Assembly (NCBI GenBank): GCA_026182355.1
Contig: JAPFBL010000069.1
Location: 124,001-188,000, forward strand
Direction: 5' to 3'
Source of the DNA: Hermatobates lingyangjiaoensis
Lineage: Eukaryota; Arthropoda; Insecta; Hemiptera; Hermatobatidae
Length of the DNA stretch: 64,000 bases
Shown: in pieces, positions 10,900-22,919 of the stretch
How positions within the stretch are numbered: the first letter of the stretch is position 1
Layout: each line of letters begins with the position of its first letter
Position numbers and translations under genes: made by a program
The notes under the pieces: generated by a model
Told to the model about the DNA's origin: nothing
Databases searched by the model: none
What the model saw: only the letters and a program-made list of their open reading frames with translations

Positions 10900-11316
10900 A
10901 CACTCTATTTCTCTCAAACGTAACCTACTGTTACGTGAACTCCATTTCTCTCAAACATGACGTACTCTAATGTACACTCCGTCTATTTCTCTCAAACATA
11001 ACGTACTCTAATGTACACTCCGTCTATTTCTCTCAAACATGACGTACTCTAATGCACACTCCGTCTATTTCTCTCAAACATGACGTACTCTAATGTACAC
11101 TCCGTCTATTTCTCTCAAACATGACGTACTCTAATGCACACTCCGTCTATTTCTCTCAAACATGACGTACTCTAATGTACACTCCGTCTATTTCTCTCAA
11201 ACATGACGTACTCTAATGCACACTCCGTCTATTTCTCTCAAACATAACGTACTCTAATGTACACTCCGTCTATTTCTCTCAAACATGACATACTCTAATG
11301 TACACTCCGTCTATTT
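10900..11316 (+). repeat. 41-bp minisatellite
   Basis: About ten units containing CTCTCAAACATGACGTACTC and a TAATGTACACTCCGTCTATT half, at a 41-bp period (for example starts at 10989 and 11030). Units alternate mildly between TGTACACT and TGCACACT, which hints at a higher-order two-unit repeat. The array ends exactly where the 95-bp repeat copy 2 begins. Confidence 0.92.
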
Positions 11317-11317
11317 T

Positions 11318-11413
11318 GAAATGTTTGTCAAATAACATGCTTGTGTGATATGCAGTTAAAGACATATTTCAGTTCAATTCAATTGCACAGATGATAAACA
11401 ATGAGTTTACATT
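11318..11413 (+). repeat. 95-bp direct repeat, copy 2
   Basis: Second copy of 10389-10483. It joins directly to the last minisatellite unit. Confidence 0.88.
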
Positions 11414-11480
11414 GTTTTTTGGTTTGACTCGTCATCAGAAGTGATAACAGAGAGAAACTAAACGCATTGCTGCAGAGACT

Positions 11481-11745
11481 GTTGGAGACCGTTGAGTCGA
11501 GCTGTAATAAATCATTACTAATGTTTATAGTATTTTATCTATTAAATTTAATCAAAGAGGCTTCAATAATATTTTTTAAGAACACTGATTTTTTCATATG
11601 TAAGCATTTTAGTTTCTGTCTAATTTATACCATAATCTTCATTATTTATATTCAAGAATAAGGTGTTTAACTCTACTTACATTGTATTGGTGTTGTTTGA
11701 AACATGCTTTTTGACGAACATACATTTTATGACAAATTTTACTGC
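11481..11745 (-). pseudogene. Degenerate PLE GIY-YIG domain (family A relative)
   Basis: The plus-strand sequence aligns with the end of the 5353-6231 ORF: ACTAATGTTTATAGTATT, CAATAATATTTTTTAAGAAC, ATTCAAGAATAAGG and ATTGGTGTTGTTTGAAAC all have counterparts in the same order. It is the minus-strand nuclease C-terminal half, with many substitutions, indels and stops and no terminal repeat left. The small plus-strand frame over it (11467-11661) is not a gene. Confidence 0.8.
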
Positions 11746-11984
11746 ACACGAGTTCCCTGAAAGAGCTGCTCAAGTACGATTCCGACGAATGCCATTTGTT
11801 TTGTTTGATTTTCTTGTACATTTAGAATGAGTTAAAGCTGTTTAAACAAATTTGTTGTTTATCGTAAGACGTATATTTGTCAAATCACCAATAATTACCA
11901 ATTAATTAGGTGGAGGAATATTTCAATTTTTAATAATTTTGGTTGATTTAAAAAATTACGTACTACAAAAAAAGATTTTAACAT

Positions 11985-12085
11985 CAAAATCAACAAAGCG
12001 TTTCGAACACTTAATGTTCTTCTTCTGAACTATTAAGATGTAAACCTGAAGAAGAACACTGAATGTTGAAACATGTTGTTAGTTT
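11985..12085. mobile_element. Family D-related inverted pair
   Basis: The left minus copy (11985-12028) and right plus copy (12044-12085) have 3' ends outward and a 15-bp spacer. The right core has box CUGAAGA, extra A, a GAACA/UGUU stem, GAA, palindromic ACAUGU, U, and AAC/GUU as stem I. The left copy has GTGTTCGAAACGC with a box changed to CAGAAGA. Confidence 0.72.
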
Positions 12086-12119
12086 TAATATAGTAAATTA
12101 TAGTCTTCGTGAAAAAATC

Positions 12120-12650
12120 GATCACGAGATTTTGACGGAATCACATGTTTTGAGGTCCCAAAAGACGTTTTATGAAGTTATTTTGATTATGTCTATGTGT
12201 GGGTGGGTGGATGGGTGAGTAAGTATCCAAAGTTTGTGGACATGCTTTGATGGATCAAGTTAATATTTTACAAAAAAATTGGCCTGATAGTGTAATTGTG
12301 TTGCATAGTTTGGGAGCAATTATTCATAATGGAAAAGACACTTTTTTTTTACTAAAAACCTGTTTTTAGACAATTTTTTATCCTAAACTACTAATTCTAG
12401 AGTCTTGAAATTTTGACATTATCTTTGAAGGTACAAAAGCAATAAAAAAATATTTTGAGATTTTTAAAACAACAGAAAAGTATTTTTTTTTAAAAAAATG
12501 TAAAAATATTGACTTATAACTCAATGTGAAAGCTTATGAGAGCAAAATAAGCCATACCGTTTGACGTATGCACTAATCCGTTATACTATATGTTACAGGC
12601 AATACTATGATATTATATAAATGACTTGTGTATTATACAAAAAGAGACAT
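12120..12650. other. Possible old repeat, family not recognised
   Basis: The stretch opens with a moderately complex segment (about 12120-12330) containing a GTGGGTGGGTGGATGGGTGA run, followed by A/T-rich sequence. No ORF or terminal structure supports a specific call. Confidence 0.3.
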
Positions 12651-12654
12651 AAAA

Positions 12655-12830
12655 AGATTTCACATAAACACGTGAAATAACAATCAATGATCAAACCACA
12701 ATATAAAATGAAAAAAAAAGACTAATCTTTCAACCGTAACAAGCTGTCTTCGTCAGAGTCAAAACCCAACCGAACTGTGTCTATAGTCTGTTGTCTTTTT
12801 TTCCCATTTCATATAGTGGTTTGATAATTA
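12655..12830. mobile_element. Family A inverted pair
   Basis: The minus copy 12655-12770 holds the tip, the conserved AAACCACAATA region and the core at 12720-12760 (stem I GACU/AGUC, box CUGACGA). A short plus-strand fragment, 12793-12830, repeats the outer part (CCCATTTCATATAGTGGTTTG). 3' ends face outward. Confidence 0.8.
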
Positions 12831-13984
12831 AAAATAGGCATATATACATACTGATAAGTGAATGAGTTACTATCTATACTACTTCCAGGAATGAATAACG
12901 AATAAAAATCTCTCATTTAGACGTTTATGAGATATTATATATTATATACGAAAGAAATATGATATTATGTTCACTTATAGTAAAGTTGAGTGTAGGCCAG
13001 ACGTAATTTTTAAAATTCTCCAATATGAGTAGATACCACACTATAACAGTTTTCACTAGAAATGTATATTTAATAATATAAATAATTTAAAATACCCTAA
13101 GAAGAAAATGTTTATATATATAAGAATTAAGTTTTCTTCTTATAAGTAATAACAATCTAATGGTTGTATTATTAGTTATTTCAATGAGTTGAAAAGAGTA
13201 ATGAAGATCTAGAGGGATTGGTTTCGGTGTAATAAGGATGTGTTGGACTGAATACTTCCCTTATATTGTATGTAACTTCAGCCGGAATCTCTTTCAAAAC
13301 GAGCACAATGACTGGCTCTCCAATAAGCCTAGTACCTCAGTGCCTCACAAATACATCTATTTTGTTCAAAAAAAAAAAAACCCCTATTCTACAATTCCTT
13401 AATTAAACCTTATATTCATTTCAATTTTGATCCCGTTTTATTAACTTTATACGGAAGAAAAAGTTTTTTTTTCTTTATTACAAAACTCAAAAAAAAAAAA
13501 TTGTATTTATACATATTAGTATTGTTGCAATTTGTTTTATAGAATATCAGGTCCTTAGCTGTGGTTCTATGTTCATTTCTACAGTAAAAATATGCTTTTG
13601 GTTATTAGTTATTTTATGTTCGATACAAATACCTAGAAAAGTCTATAGTCACGTTTTTATTATTATGGCCCGTCTTAGCTCGTCAATTGTAGGCACCTGA
13701 TCATTGTACGTCATTCATCTTCAAGTAAGACTACTAAAATAAACTGTTACACATAAACAGAAACATAACAAAGTCGAAATCATATTCGGTCGAATTATTG
13801 AAAAGTGAGTCTTTGTTTGTTAAGCCAAGTTTCGTCTATCTTTGTAGACATATTGGGGGTTAAAGTGACTAATAATTACTTAAAAGTCTACTACTGTTTC
13901 GCACTAGAGTACAACTCCATATAGAAGAACATATTGTTGAAGGATAATATTGTTGAATAAATGTGGTCGAGATAAGAAATCAGT

Positions 13985-14160
13985 ATATATATATATATAT
14001 ATATATGATTCGCGCTCCGTTCTTCGACGTGGGGAGATCCCTCTCACTTCGTCCTCTCTACTAGTCTACTCTCCTGATGACGAACAACAGTTTGAAATAT
14101 TGAATTCTGTAAGTTTTCTTTGTATTCTCTTTTCTGTGTCGTGCTTTGTGTAATTTAAAG

Positions 14161-14200
<40 letters not shown>
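13985..14200 (+). mobile_element. Family F element between two (TA)n tracts
   Basis: (TA)n at 13985-14007, the element at 14008-14162, then a longer (TA)n to 14200. The core at 14071-14106 has a perfect CUGAUGA box, extra C, a GAAC/GUUU stem, GAA, palindromic AUAU and U. Downstream are TTTTCTTTGTATTCTCTTTT and GTCGTGCTTTGTGTAATT, all repeated in the minus copy at 25665-25806. The 67-codon frame across it is fortuitous. Confidence 0.78.
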
Positions 14201-14204
<4 letters not shown>

Positions 14205-14305
14205 TAATTTTTTTTTGAGGTTTGAGGTCGAATGATTTTAAACTAGTCCTTTTGCCGACGTTTTGACATATATTTATGTCATCTTCAGGGCTACAACATG
14301 ATTGT
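14205..14305 (-). mobile_element. Family E element
   Basis: A short element directly after the (TA)n tract. Its 3' end, read on the minus strand, points toward the tract. Confidence 0.7.
14254..14291 (-). ncRNA. Hammerhead-like core, family E
   Basis: On the minus strand: stem I GCC/GGC, box CUGAAGA, extra U, a 6-bp GACAUA/UAUGUC stem II with an AAUA loop, AAA in place of GAA, palindromic ACGU, C at the cleavage position. The G12-to-A change would be expected to reduce or abolish cleavage. Confidence 0.62.
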
Positions 14306-15251
14306 TTTACAATTAGCACTACTATTACTACTATTTGGTAAATTTATTACATTTTAATATATACAGTAACAAAGAGAAATTTATTGATAAATCAGTTATT
14401 ACGACTATAGATTATTTTGTTATACATTGACATAATGATATTGTTATAATTATTCTATTGCTTTAGAATTATTGCATAAGTAATAATTTTATGCATTGAT
14501 GAACTTTTAGAAAATAAAACTCAAATTATTACATGTTTTAAGTTTATTTTGAAATTTGAATGTTTGTTGTTTAAAAATTTTTTTTTTATTATTATTTTAT
14601 ATAGTCACAACAATGTAAATGTAGCATTACTAGTGACAATGATAAAAGAAATATATACATTTACACATGGAGGCAGGAGGGAAGAAATAATCCAGTAATT
14701 ATACTTCCTGGCATGAAAAATAAGTTATAAAACTTAGATTAAATTGACAATTAGTGACAATAAGTCACTAGGTTATTTAAAAATATATTTTCTTAATAAT
14801 TCAATTTTTATACGCTATATTAACAACGTTTACATATTAACTTACAATATATTTGTAACTATTATGTTTGATAGTATCCTTATATTATACCTGACCTCCT
14901 CATCCTATTCCGTTACTGAGGATTGGCAAAGTTTGCATCATACTTTATGTCATTTCAACTGGAATAACTCTGCCGAGGGACTTCTTCTTTATTATTATGT
15001 AAATATATTTCTTTTTATGTTTTAACATTTTTTTTTTACTTTAACAGATATTGAAATTATATTTTCCATTCTATCTTGAAAAAAATGGAAGCTATAATGT
15101 ACATTAACTCAACAGTTGGTTCAGTAAGATTCGAAAAATTTCATATATTAGATAATATTATTTAAATATTAATTAGTGACTAATAAAGACAAAGGGTTTG
15201 TAGAAATGAAAATACTTTAAACATATCATTAATTAGACCTGTTGGAGTAAA
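14306..15251. other. AT-rich stretch, no gene seen
   Basis: The 93-codon frame at 14744-15025 is A/T-driven (Ile, Tyr, Phe, Asn) and has no supporting feature. Confidence 0.5.
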
Positions 15252-15416
15252 ATTGATTCAGAGAGATACTCGCCGGCTGAACAGAGGTGTAGTAATTAAT
15301 CTTACTTTGCCTTTTCCTCTCATTGTGCTCTTTGAGAACAAAGAATTCAAAATGAAAACAAAAAGTCAGTGACATTGTATATTAACAACAAGTTATATTA
15401 TCAATTAGTTCTAATT
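15252..15416 (+). repeat. Dispersed direct repeat, copy 1
   Basis: It matches 16797-16982 along its length: ATTGATTCAGAGAGATACTC, GGCTGAACAGAGGTGTAGTA, GAACAAAGAATTCAAAATGA, and a final TTATATTATCAATTAGTTCT. The copies are about 1.5 kb apart in the same orientation. They could be two copies of one repeat or the ends of one larger element; no terminal motif or coding region decides this. Confidence 0.85.
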
Positions 15417-15599
15417 CCTTTGATGTTAAATACTTTTTTAATTTGTTGGCCTTTTTTTTATCACTGTTCACTTAAATTTGTTAATTAACTGTTGTAATAA
15501 AGTCATTTACGATATAAAACACCTAATTTTAATATTGTGCGCTCAATATTTGGTACATGGACTCCTTTTTGAGCACCTAAGAGTGAATTATTCAAAGAT

Positions 15600-15862
15600 A
15601 CCAAAACTCGCGTTCATACTAATACCATCAAAGGAAATTGGTGAGGAATAAAACCAAAATACCAATATTTTGTATATCAATAATACCAAAATAACAATAT
15701 TTTGTATATCAATAATACTAAAATACCATTATTTTGTATATCAATAATACCAAAACACCAATATTTTGTGTATCAATAATACCAAAATACCAATATTTTG
15801 TATATCAATAATAATAAAACACCAATATTTTGTATATCAATAATACCAAAATACCAATATTA
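15600..15862 (+). repeat. 32-bp minisatellite
   Basis: Six to seven units of ACCAAAATACCAATATTTTG plus TATATCAATAAT, with small variations such as AACACC for ATACC. Confidence 0.9.
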
Positions 15863-16796
15863 TGAAGAAGGCTACATTTCATGAAATGTGTCATATATAT
15901 TTCAAAGAAATCGGTTATGTAAGGAATTTAAAATTAAACTACTATTTGTTTTTTATTTCTTACATTTATTCAGAACAAGGGTAAAATATAAAAAATAGAG
16001 ATCGTGCTATGAATTGAGATCCGTGTTTCACTCCGGCCCATCTGATAATTTTTTTAAGCCAATGTAGCCCCTATTCTTTTGAAGTTTTCGAGCTCTAAAT
16101 GTGCAATAAATGACCCTAAATTATAAATAGAATAGTTTATTTATATCGAATTAAGACTGCTTTTAGGTTTTCATGAAACTCTACTTAGTTAATATGTTCG
16201 TAATTGATAAAGTCACTAGCTTTATTTTGGGTAACCAAGAATAAATTGTATTATTTATCTCTAAATTGTGCTATAACAGTGTTAATGGTGTCATCATACA
16301 ATAATACAATCATAGGGGCAGGTGATTTAATCCTTGTGTATTCCTACAAGAGCAACAGTGGTTTACACATCACACCTCTATATACACCTGCACAAGTTAG
16401 GTTAGTCAATCAACCTTGTGTTTATACACTCTCCTGCGATAAGAGAAGTACGAGTATTGTTGGTATGATTACAATATATTCCTGGAAAATTAGAAGAACT
16501 GATAATCGTTACTTTTAAATTATCGAAAAAAAAGACATTATATGATATTTCAGAACTCGTAAATGATAAGATATAATCACAATACCATCCAATACAAGTT
16601 GGAATGATCATCAGGTCTGATGCTTAAACACTGTTCTACCTATGTACTGAGTTTGAATATTCCTATATGAACAGGAATCCATATAATTCCCCATTAATTG
16701 TAGTTCCCATTTTAATGAAGTGTACTATTATATGAAGGAGGTAGGTTACTGTTCTTTCTAAACCAAATAATATTGCACTGCATGAAGAGATTCAGA

Positions 16797-16982
16797 ATTG
16801 ATTCAGAGAGACACTCACCGGCTGAACAGAGATGTAGTAATTAATCTTACTTTGCCTTTTACTCTCATTGTGTTTTTTGAAAACAAAGAATTCAAAATGA
16901 AAAATAAATGTCAGTTTTAAAATGGAAAGTTGAGAGATATTTTATACAAACAATAAATTATATTATCAATTAGTTCTAATTT
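16797..16982 (+). repeat. Dispersed direct repeat, copy 2
   Basis: Partner of 15252-15416, somewhat longer through an insertion in its second half. The segment between the copies has a 104-codon frame at 16204-16518 with no recognisable protein feature. Confidence 0.85.
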
Positions 16983-17113
16983 TTTTTGAATTTCTATCAA
17001 ACATTTATGTTTTTTTTTTATTGTTTAAACCGATCCCCTGGCGGGTGATAACGTCAGTCGTTTACCGGCTTTTTGTTTGATCGATTGATTTGATTTGTTT
17101 GATTTGATTCTAC

Positions 17114-17348
17114 AGATTCTACATTGGGAGTCCTACATTTTGCCGAACTCAAGAGTATTTCGAGTACGGATCTTTAACGATTACCTGACATAGTACAGAC
17201 TAGGGACCGATGGCTTAACGTCCTCTCCGAGGGACGACATACTCAGATTTATTCATCTCCTGAGGAATAAATCGAAGGCCAGGTGGGGATCGAACCCTGG
17301 GCTACCAGCCCAGAAGCGAGTATGTTAACCACTGAGCCAACCTGACTA
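17114..17348 (-). mobile_element. tRNA-derived SINE, copy 3
   Basis: On the minus strand: head with GGTTGGCTCAGTGGTTAAC (A box) and AGGGTTCGATCCC (B box), then the body with the GTCCCTCGG, GGACGTTAAGCCATCGGTCC and GTTAAAGATCC segments shared with the other SINE copies. A TTGATT-rich tail follows at about 17070-17112. Confidence 0.85.
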
Positions 17349-18676
17349 GACTTATGTTACTGTAATTGTCGTGCATCTACGAGTATAAGTGTAGTGGCTG
17401 ACATCAGAAGAATGTGCTATACTTTCCTCGTATGAGTAGTTCTAATGCCTACAGACTTCTACATAAGAAGGGCAAAACAGAAGTCGTCGACTACTCAGGT
17501 CTGCCTGATTAAAGAGAAACTCCTTCAGGTTCATAAAACTAATTAACTACAGTTTACTCATTTATTTAAACAGTGAAAAAGTCTGAATTAAAAACAGCTC
17601 ATAAAACAAGTGTAAAGGCTATTACGCGTTAGAATTTACTTTGTGAATAAATAATGATCCTAGCATGTAGTCAAAGCTTATTGTTAGCTAGCATAACTGC
17701 AGTGTTTGTATTACTAGTTTTAATTTTTCCGTAAAAGGTTTATGCTTTTGAAAGTAAAATGATAACTGCTCGAATTAAATTTGTAGTATCACAGTAGAAT
17801 AAAACTTTTAGTGTTTCTTTTTAACCGGAGGTTTATTATACAATTATTTCTACAAAAACTTTATTGAAGCAGTTTTGTTAACGGCATTGAACGAGGTGCC
17901 AAAAAGTAATTTTACAGAACAAGCTTAAATATTCTTTGTGCTTATTTGAATCGCCTTTTTCATATAGCAACAATTTTTTATTGTATCACAAACCTGACAG
18001 TTTATCTGTTAGAAATGATTACAATGACAATGTTATATTTCATAAACTTAAAGACACAACTTAAATTTACGCCAGGTTAGCTTGTAGTTCCTGTGAAAGA
18101 CTATGATGGTTCGTACTCAAATGTTCCTTTGCCTAAAAATACTTGCCTTACAAATAAAACTGTTTTTGCAAAGTATTTGAAAATACGCATTTTTATAAGA
18201 TGTTTATTACTATTCCCAAATGCGTAAAAGGCATAGTATTTATAATAACCACAAGACCTCTAGATGAACGAAAAGAATTAAAAATCCATTTTTACAAATT
18301 CACTGAAATGTATATATCGTTTAATTTTTTTAATGGGTATAGAGCTAAACAAGCTCAAAAAAACTTATTCTTTATTAAAGCGAATGCAAATATTTTTTTA
18401 TTTGTGCAAATTGCTCATATTTGTTTTTCATATTTGAATTTAATAGACAATTTTAAATAATCTTTACACCTTTCAAATGTTTGTATCGCTTGTCTGTTTA
18501 AAGTAATAAAATTGTTCATATTCGTATAGCGTATATCAAACTTTGAACACTTTTAAAGGTAAGAATATGACCCTGTATCTTTCGTCCTCTTATAGATGAG
18601 AAATCACTTACACGAGACCATTGTAATCAGTGTAAAAACTGAATCATCATTTTCATATATCATATATATACAATAT
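17349..18676. other. No recognisable gene
   Basis: AT-rich, with an 86-codon frame at 18200-18460 that is unsupported. The end of the stretch is TA-rich just before the next PLE fragment. Confidence 0.5.
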
Positions 18677-19062
18677 TTTACATAAACACGTGAATATTTT
18701 CAAATCCTCCCTGATTACATTTAATAGATAAAATATTATAAAAATTACTAACGGGTTCTTCAAGCTCGATTCTTTCTTGACGAGGGCAATAGCCTCTTAT
18801 AAAGGGGTTGACAGCTAGTGGATAGTTTTTTCCCCTGTTTCTTACTGTACTCCTTTGTTTCCCCAAACATCCCTCTCTGGACTATTGTACTTTACACTCT
18901 CATAAAATACCACTCTTCCCTCCCACTCCTCTCAACCTCTCACCAAGATGTTTCTGCATCTAGTGATTTCAGTTGGGTTTTTGAATTTGAAGAAGACCGC
19001 TTATTACAGTTGAAATATCTTGGTTTTTTCCCCCATTTCATTGTGGTTTGATCAATAATTTA
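18677..19062 (+). mobile_element. Truncated family A PLE, plus strand
   Basis: An inverted tip fragment (ACATAAACACGTGAA, 18677-18694) joins straight to the end of the ORF, then the 3' untranslated segment (CTCCTTTGTTTCCCCAAACA, CCACTCTTCCCTCCCACTC) and the terminal repeat with a decayed core near 18982-19022. It has the same structure as 5066-6284 but with a deeper 5' truncation. Minus- and plus-strand small frames over it are not genes. Confidence 0.87.
18696..18818 (+). pseudogene. Last ~40 codons of a PLE GIY-YIG protein
   Basis: Translation matches the final residues of the 5353-6231 protein (KLDSFLTRAIAS and the end GVDS then stop), with one in-frame stop (TAA) after FNR. It keeps the stop codon and 3' flank, so it is a 5'-truncated retrocopy. 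Confidence 0.85.
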
Positions 19063-19259
19063 TATATGATTATATTCCACATAATCATATATCTGATTTT
19101 CATATGTCGATCTAAAGGTTGCATTTATACGGCTTTAACTTGCTTCATCATATTACTATGATGAAGACTGTACATTATGCATGACTATTATCATTTTAAA
19201 CCATCTAGAATCCATATGGTTTCTTCTTAACGATTCCACCTAAAACTGTAACCACATAA

Positions 19260-19700
19260 CAGTTATAACTGTAATTATTGATACAATATGGTATCAATAC
19301 CTGTCTTGATTTGTATTCATGTATCTCAACCTTTCGGCCACTCCATAATACAAAGCATTAAAGATCGATGCTTTTTTACGTGAGACCCTTTCGCCACTTG
19401 AGGGAGTCCACGACAGCCTTACCGAAGCAAGGCCGCGCTGAAGTCCGTCAAGTGCCCAAGGTAGACCTCGCGGAGGTATCAATACCATATACCATATTGT
19501 ACAATATGGTACAATATGGTATAACGTCTCTCTCATAGACCAGAGTAGCCCAGAGACTTGCGCAATCTCCTCTGTCCTGATAGATCCTCATTCGCTTCTC
19601 ACTCTGGAATTCAACTTTTTCACAATTAAAGTGAAAAAATCTGAGCACGTCGTTCCTGATCCTGTGCGATGTCAGGCACACGTTAGTTACTGCTTTAAAT
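19260..19700. other. GC-richer block with tandem palindromes, family unknown
   Basis: Around 19476-19523 there is a run of overlapping palindromes (GGTATCAATACC, ATACCATATTGTACAATATG, then ACAATATGGT repeated). GGTATCAATACC also lies near 19290. Near 19540 CCAGAGTAGCCCAGAGACTTG resembles the start of the repeat at 42100. It looks like an old mobile element, but I cannot name it. The minus frames at 19294-19536 and 19448-19681 are unsupported. Confidence 0.35.
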
Positions 19701-20880
19701 ACAATCTAGTTAGGAGAAGTTTAGGACTGCCAATGAAAACCATTAGGGAGATGCAATATTCCCTTGAGGAATCAGTGTCAGGCTAGTGTAACTTTGAAGC
19801 AGACTCTCAATCCCACTCTCAGAAACAATAAGTAACCTGTGTCTAAAAATTCACTTATAAGGCAAAGAGTGGATGATTTAGAAATCAATTCAATTTAGAA
19901 ATATCAATTTAGAAATTATTTGATGACCCTTAATAGCATTAGGGTTGCACACAAGCCAACACAATGACATAATATCGCTTAATTATGAGTCTCAAGTATG
20001 TTTTAGTTTGAAATATGATCACATCTCAGCATTTTCACATACACGATAAAGCTAAAAAAGTAAAAATAGTTGTGTTTTTCTTCGGTTTATATTTTCTTTA
20101 TGTTTAATAAAAACAGCCAAATTACGAGTAGAACTGTTTTCAATACTTGTTATCAAATTTTCTTTTTTCATCCGACCAATCAAAAATTATTTTGTCGTAT
20201 AAATCTATAATACCTTAAAGGAAAGTTAGTGAAAATATATTTTACACAGAATTCGAGTGTTCTCCTTACAAGGTTGAAGACTACTAAGGTAAAATGAAAT
20301 AATATGATGTATTAGTTTCCATGGAAGTCTGTGAGTTGAGTCGAGGGTTATTAATATCAGTATTCTCCTAAGGTCTTAAATCTTGTTTCGTCTCCGGCTG
20401 TTTTCTAGTGCATCCATCTTCAACAGCAACTGTTATTAATCAACTTTGATCAGTAAATCGTATAAGAAAAGATTTAATCATATTTTGTGAGTAAAATGAA
20501 TCACTCTGATGCATATACATGTTTCACAAACTATAATACAAAAATTAATAAATTATATAAAGAATTTCAAATAAACTTGTATGAGTGCTGGTAAAATACG
20601 ATTTAAGAGAAAGATCAATGAAGACTATTTTTCAAAATAAAGAAGTTCTTTAAATTTTCGACAATCTGTACAAAACACATTAAAAACAAAAGACATCAAT
20701 GAACGGTTATTGTTAGAAAAAAAGAAATCAATTAAGTCTCTATTTGAAGTAATATCCAAAATTTTGAAAGCCCAAAATGAAAAGTAGAAAAAGAGGTTTC
20801 CTGTTTTACGACAGATATTATAGCGACAGTTATTACATGATTGCTAATCCATTCCTTTTATCTTGAACTACCAAGTATAG
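19701..20880. other. No recognisable gene or element
   Basis: AT-rich sequence without a supported ORF, repeat or RNA. Confidence 0.5.
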
Positions 20881-20884
20881 AAAT

Positions 20885-20990
20885 ATATACCTTTTTATGA
20901 ATTCAACAACCACAATAAACAAATATATATTAGATACAATGCTCAAAGCCTTTCGTTACATCATCAGAGAGCTAAATGAACTAAACAAAA
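20885..20990 (-). mobile_element. Family J element, copy 1
   Basis: It matches 25195-25295 in opposite orientation: GGTTCATTTAGCTCTC at one side and TATATATTTGTTTATTGTGG then GAATTC at the other. No inverted partner is seen next to it. Confidence 0.75.
20941..20972 (-). ncRNA. Hammerhead-like core, family J
   Basis: On the minus strand: GCUC, U, a perfect CUGAUGA box, a minimal UGUAAC segment where stem II should be, GAA, AGGCUU, U, GAGC. Stem I is GCUC/GAGC. Stem II has been shortened compared with the copy at 25208-25243. Confidence 0.55.
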
Positions 20991-20995
20991 AATAA

Positions 20996-22919
20996 GTTAA
21001 CCTGTTTGATTGATTTCTTCAGGATGTTGGCATACCTGTCTGAATTTAATGTTCCTCAAATTGAAAGAGTCTTGATCTGTTTTTTTTTTCATACCTGTTC
21101 ATATCAAACTAATATTAGTCTTTATTGAACAAAAAAATGTTTCAGTTACAGGAAAGGTTAGTTTTGTATAAAAATCGTTTATTATGATGGGATCAAAAAG
21201 TTTGTGAACACGTTACTGAGCGGATCTTAATGAGTTAAATACCACCATAGTTCTTCGTAAGATTACTTACATTGTTCTTCGACATATTTGCGTTTTCGTT
21301 AAGAAATAGTTTGCTTATTAAGAAATAATCCTTTTTGCAGAACTATAATATGTTAGAATATTACATTCAGTATCTATTTAAAATACTATATTAGGACAGA
21401 GAAATGAAGAATATTTGTGCTTTGAAAGAGATAATATAACCGCAAAGGCAGAAATCTCAACTTATAGTAATGCCAGACTATACCTGCTTTTCAAATTTCT
21501 TTATTTCAAGTTCAACATTTATTAAGATTTCTAGTAAATTATTTTTAAAAACATCGTGAATTTCTTTTAATGAGTGAAGTTTTTAAGTAGTATGTTTATT
21601 TACAGAAAGTTAAGTGTAGAGTATTTCAGTGTTTGGTTAGAACAGGCTCCTATCAGTTTGGACCGGATGACTAAACAGTTCTGGATGTTGACTTGTGAGA
21701 CATACAGACAGACGTTTGTGGCTCCGACTACTGAGTTCTGGAGACAAAAATATTATGAGTAGACAAAGAAGGTAATAAAACGCAGCAAGTCAAATTCTAC
21801 TCTAAAATTAAACCAGATAAATATTATGATTTCACGAGTAATAGGACGTTTATATAAAACTTAACCCAATAAGATGTCATTCAGGGCCTATATGAAAGAA
21901 AACAATACAGGAACCTTATTCTTGTATAAGTTCCTGGAATATACACATATTGTGTGTATATTTGTGTCATATAAAGCAGTTAATCTTGTCTTCTGTTTAT
22001 AACGGTTATTCTCATTCTTTTTGGATTATCAAAATTTACTCCATGCCGTTGATGCTTGAAGTAGTATGGTTCATTAAATCAGTACCGAACTAAGAATGAG
22101 TTATGATTTCGCTGCTTGTACAGTCAAAAAAGCAATTGCATAAAGTTGAGAGAAAAAGGTTTATAGTTCAAATTCTTTACAAAAACTAGAACATAAGGGA
22201 CAGCATTGAAATAATTGCAAATAGTGTTCATAACTCTTCATGTTTTAATCATAACGAATATAAAACGAATAATGAATGAAAAATGACATGTTATAACAAA
22301 TCAGTTTACATTTAAATAAAAAGATTGTAAAAATCATTTAAATTTGATGGTCAAACTGAAAATGAGCCAAGCAATAGAAATGCCCATATTAAGAAACGTC
22401 AGACAGAAATTTCTGTTCCTGCTGAAAATATATTGAACAAAAAAAATTAGGACTGTTCTTACAAATATTTTGCGGTATTCAAAGAAAATAAAAGCGTTAA
22501 GCTACCCAAGTTGTTTTACATACAGTGTAAAATATTTAATAACGTCATCTGTATAAAAAATATCTCAAGACAATCCATATGAAGTTGAGTTAATATGCAA
22601 TATGAATAACATTATTCTGAATATGAATTACGGGATTCAAGTTACTTGTTTACTTTATTGTCTTAACATTATCTTCCTTTTTACTTTTAAGTTTGTCATT
22701 TTTTATTTAAAAACAAATTTCTGAAAAACCCTTGAAAGATAATACAGTTATATAGTTTAATTCAATAGATCTCTTACAGATCAGTCTAAATACATTTTAA
22801 AAACTAGCTTTTCATTGACTTGGTCATTGTTTTTATCAAATAACCAATTCAATTAAAAAACAAGTGTTCAATTTACCAATTTTGTTTCTAACCTTTTTGT
22901 TTGTAATTTTTATTTTATA
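20996..22919. other. No confident gene; weak coding-like frame at 21600-21762
   Basis: A plus frame ends at 21762 and reads VWLEQAPISLDRMTKQFW followed by LTCETYRQTFVAP, with acceptor-like strings just upstream (TTTACAG at about 21606, TATTTCAG at about 21629). It ends in a stop just before AAGGTAATA. It may be a gene fragment but I recognise no family. The rest is ordinary AT-rich DNA. Confidence 0.25.

Noticed and set aside
15252..16982. LTR retrotransposon with 165-185-bp LTRs
   Set aside because: No TG...CA termini, primer-binding site, coding region or target duplication between the direct repeats.
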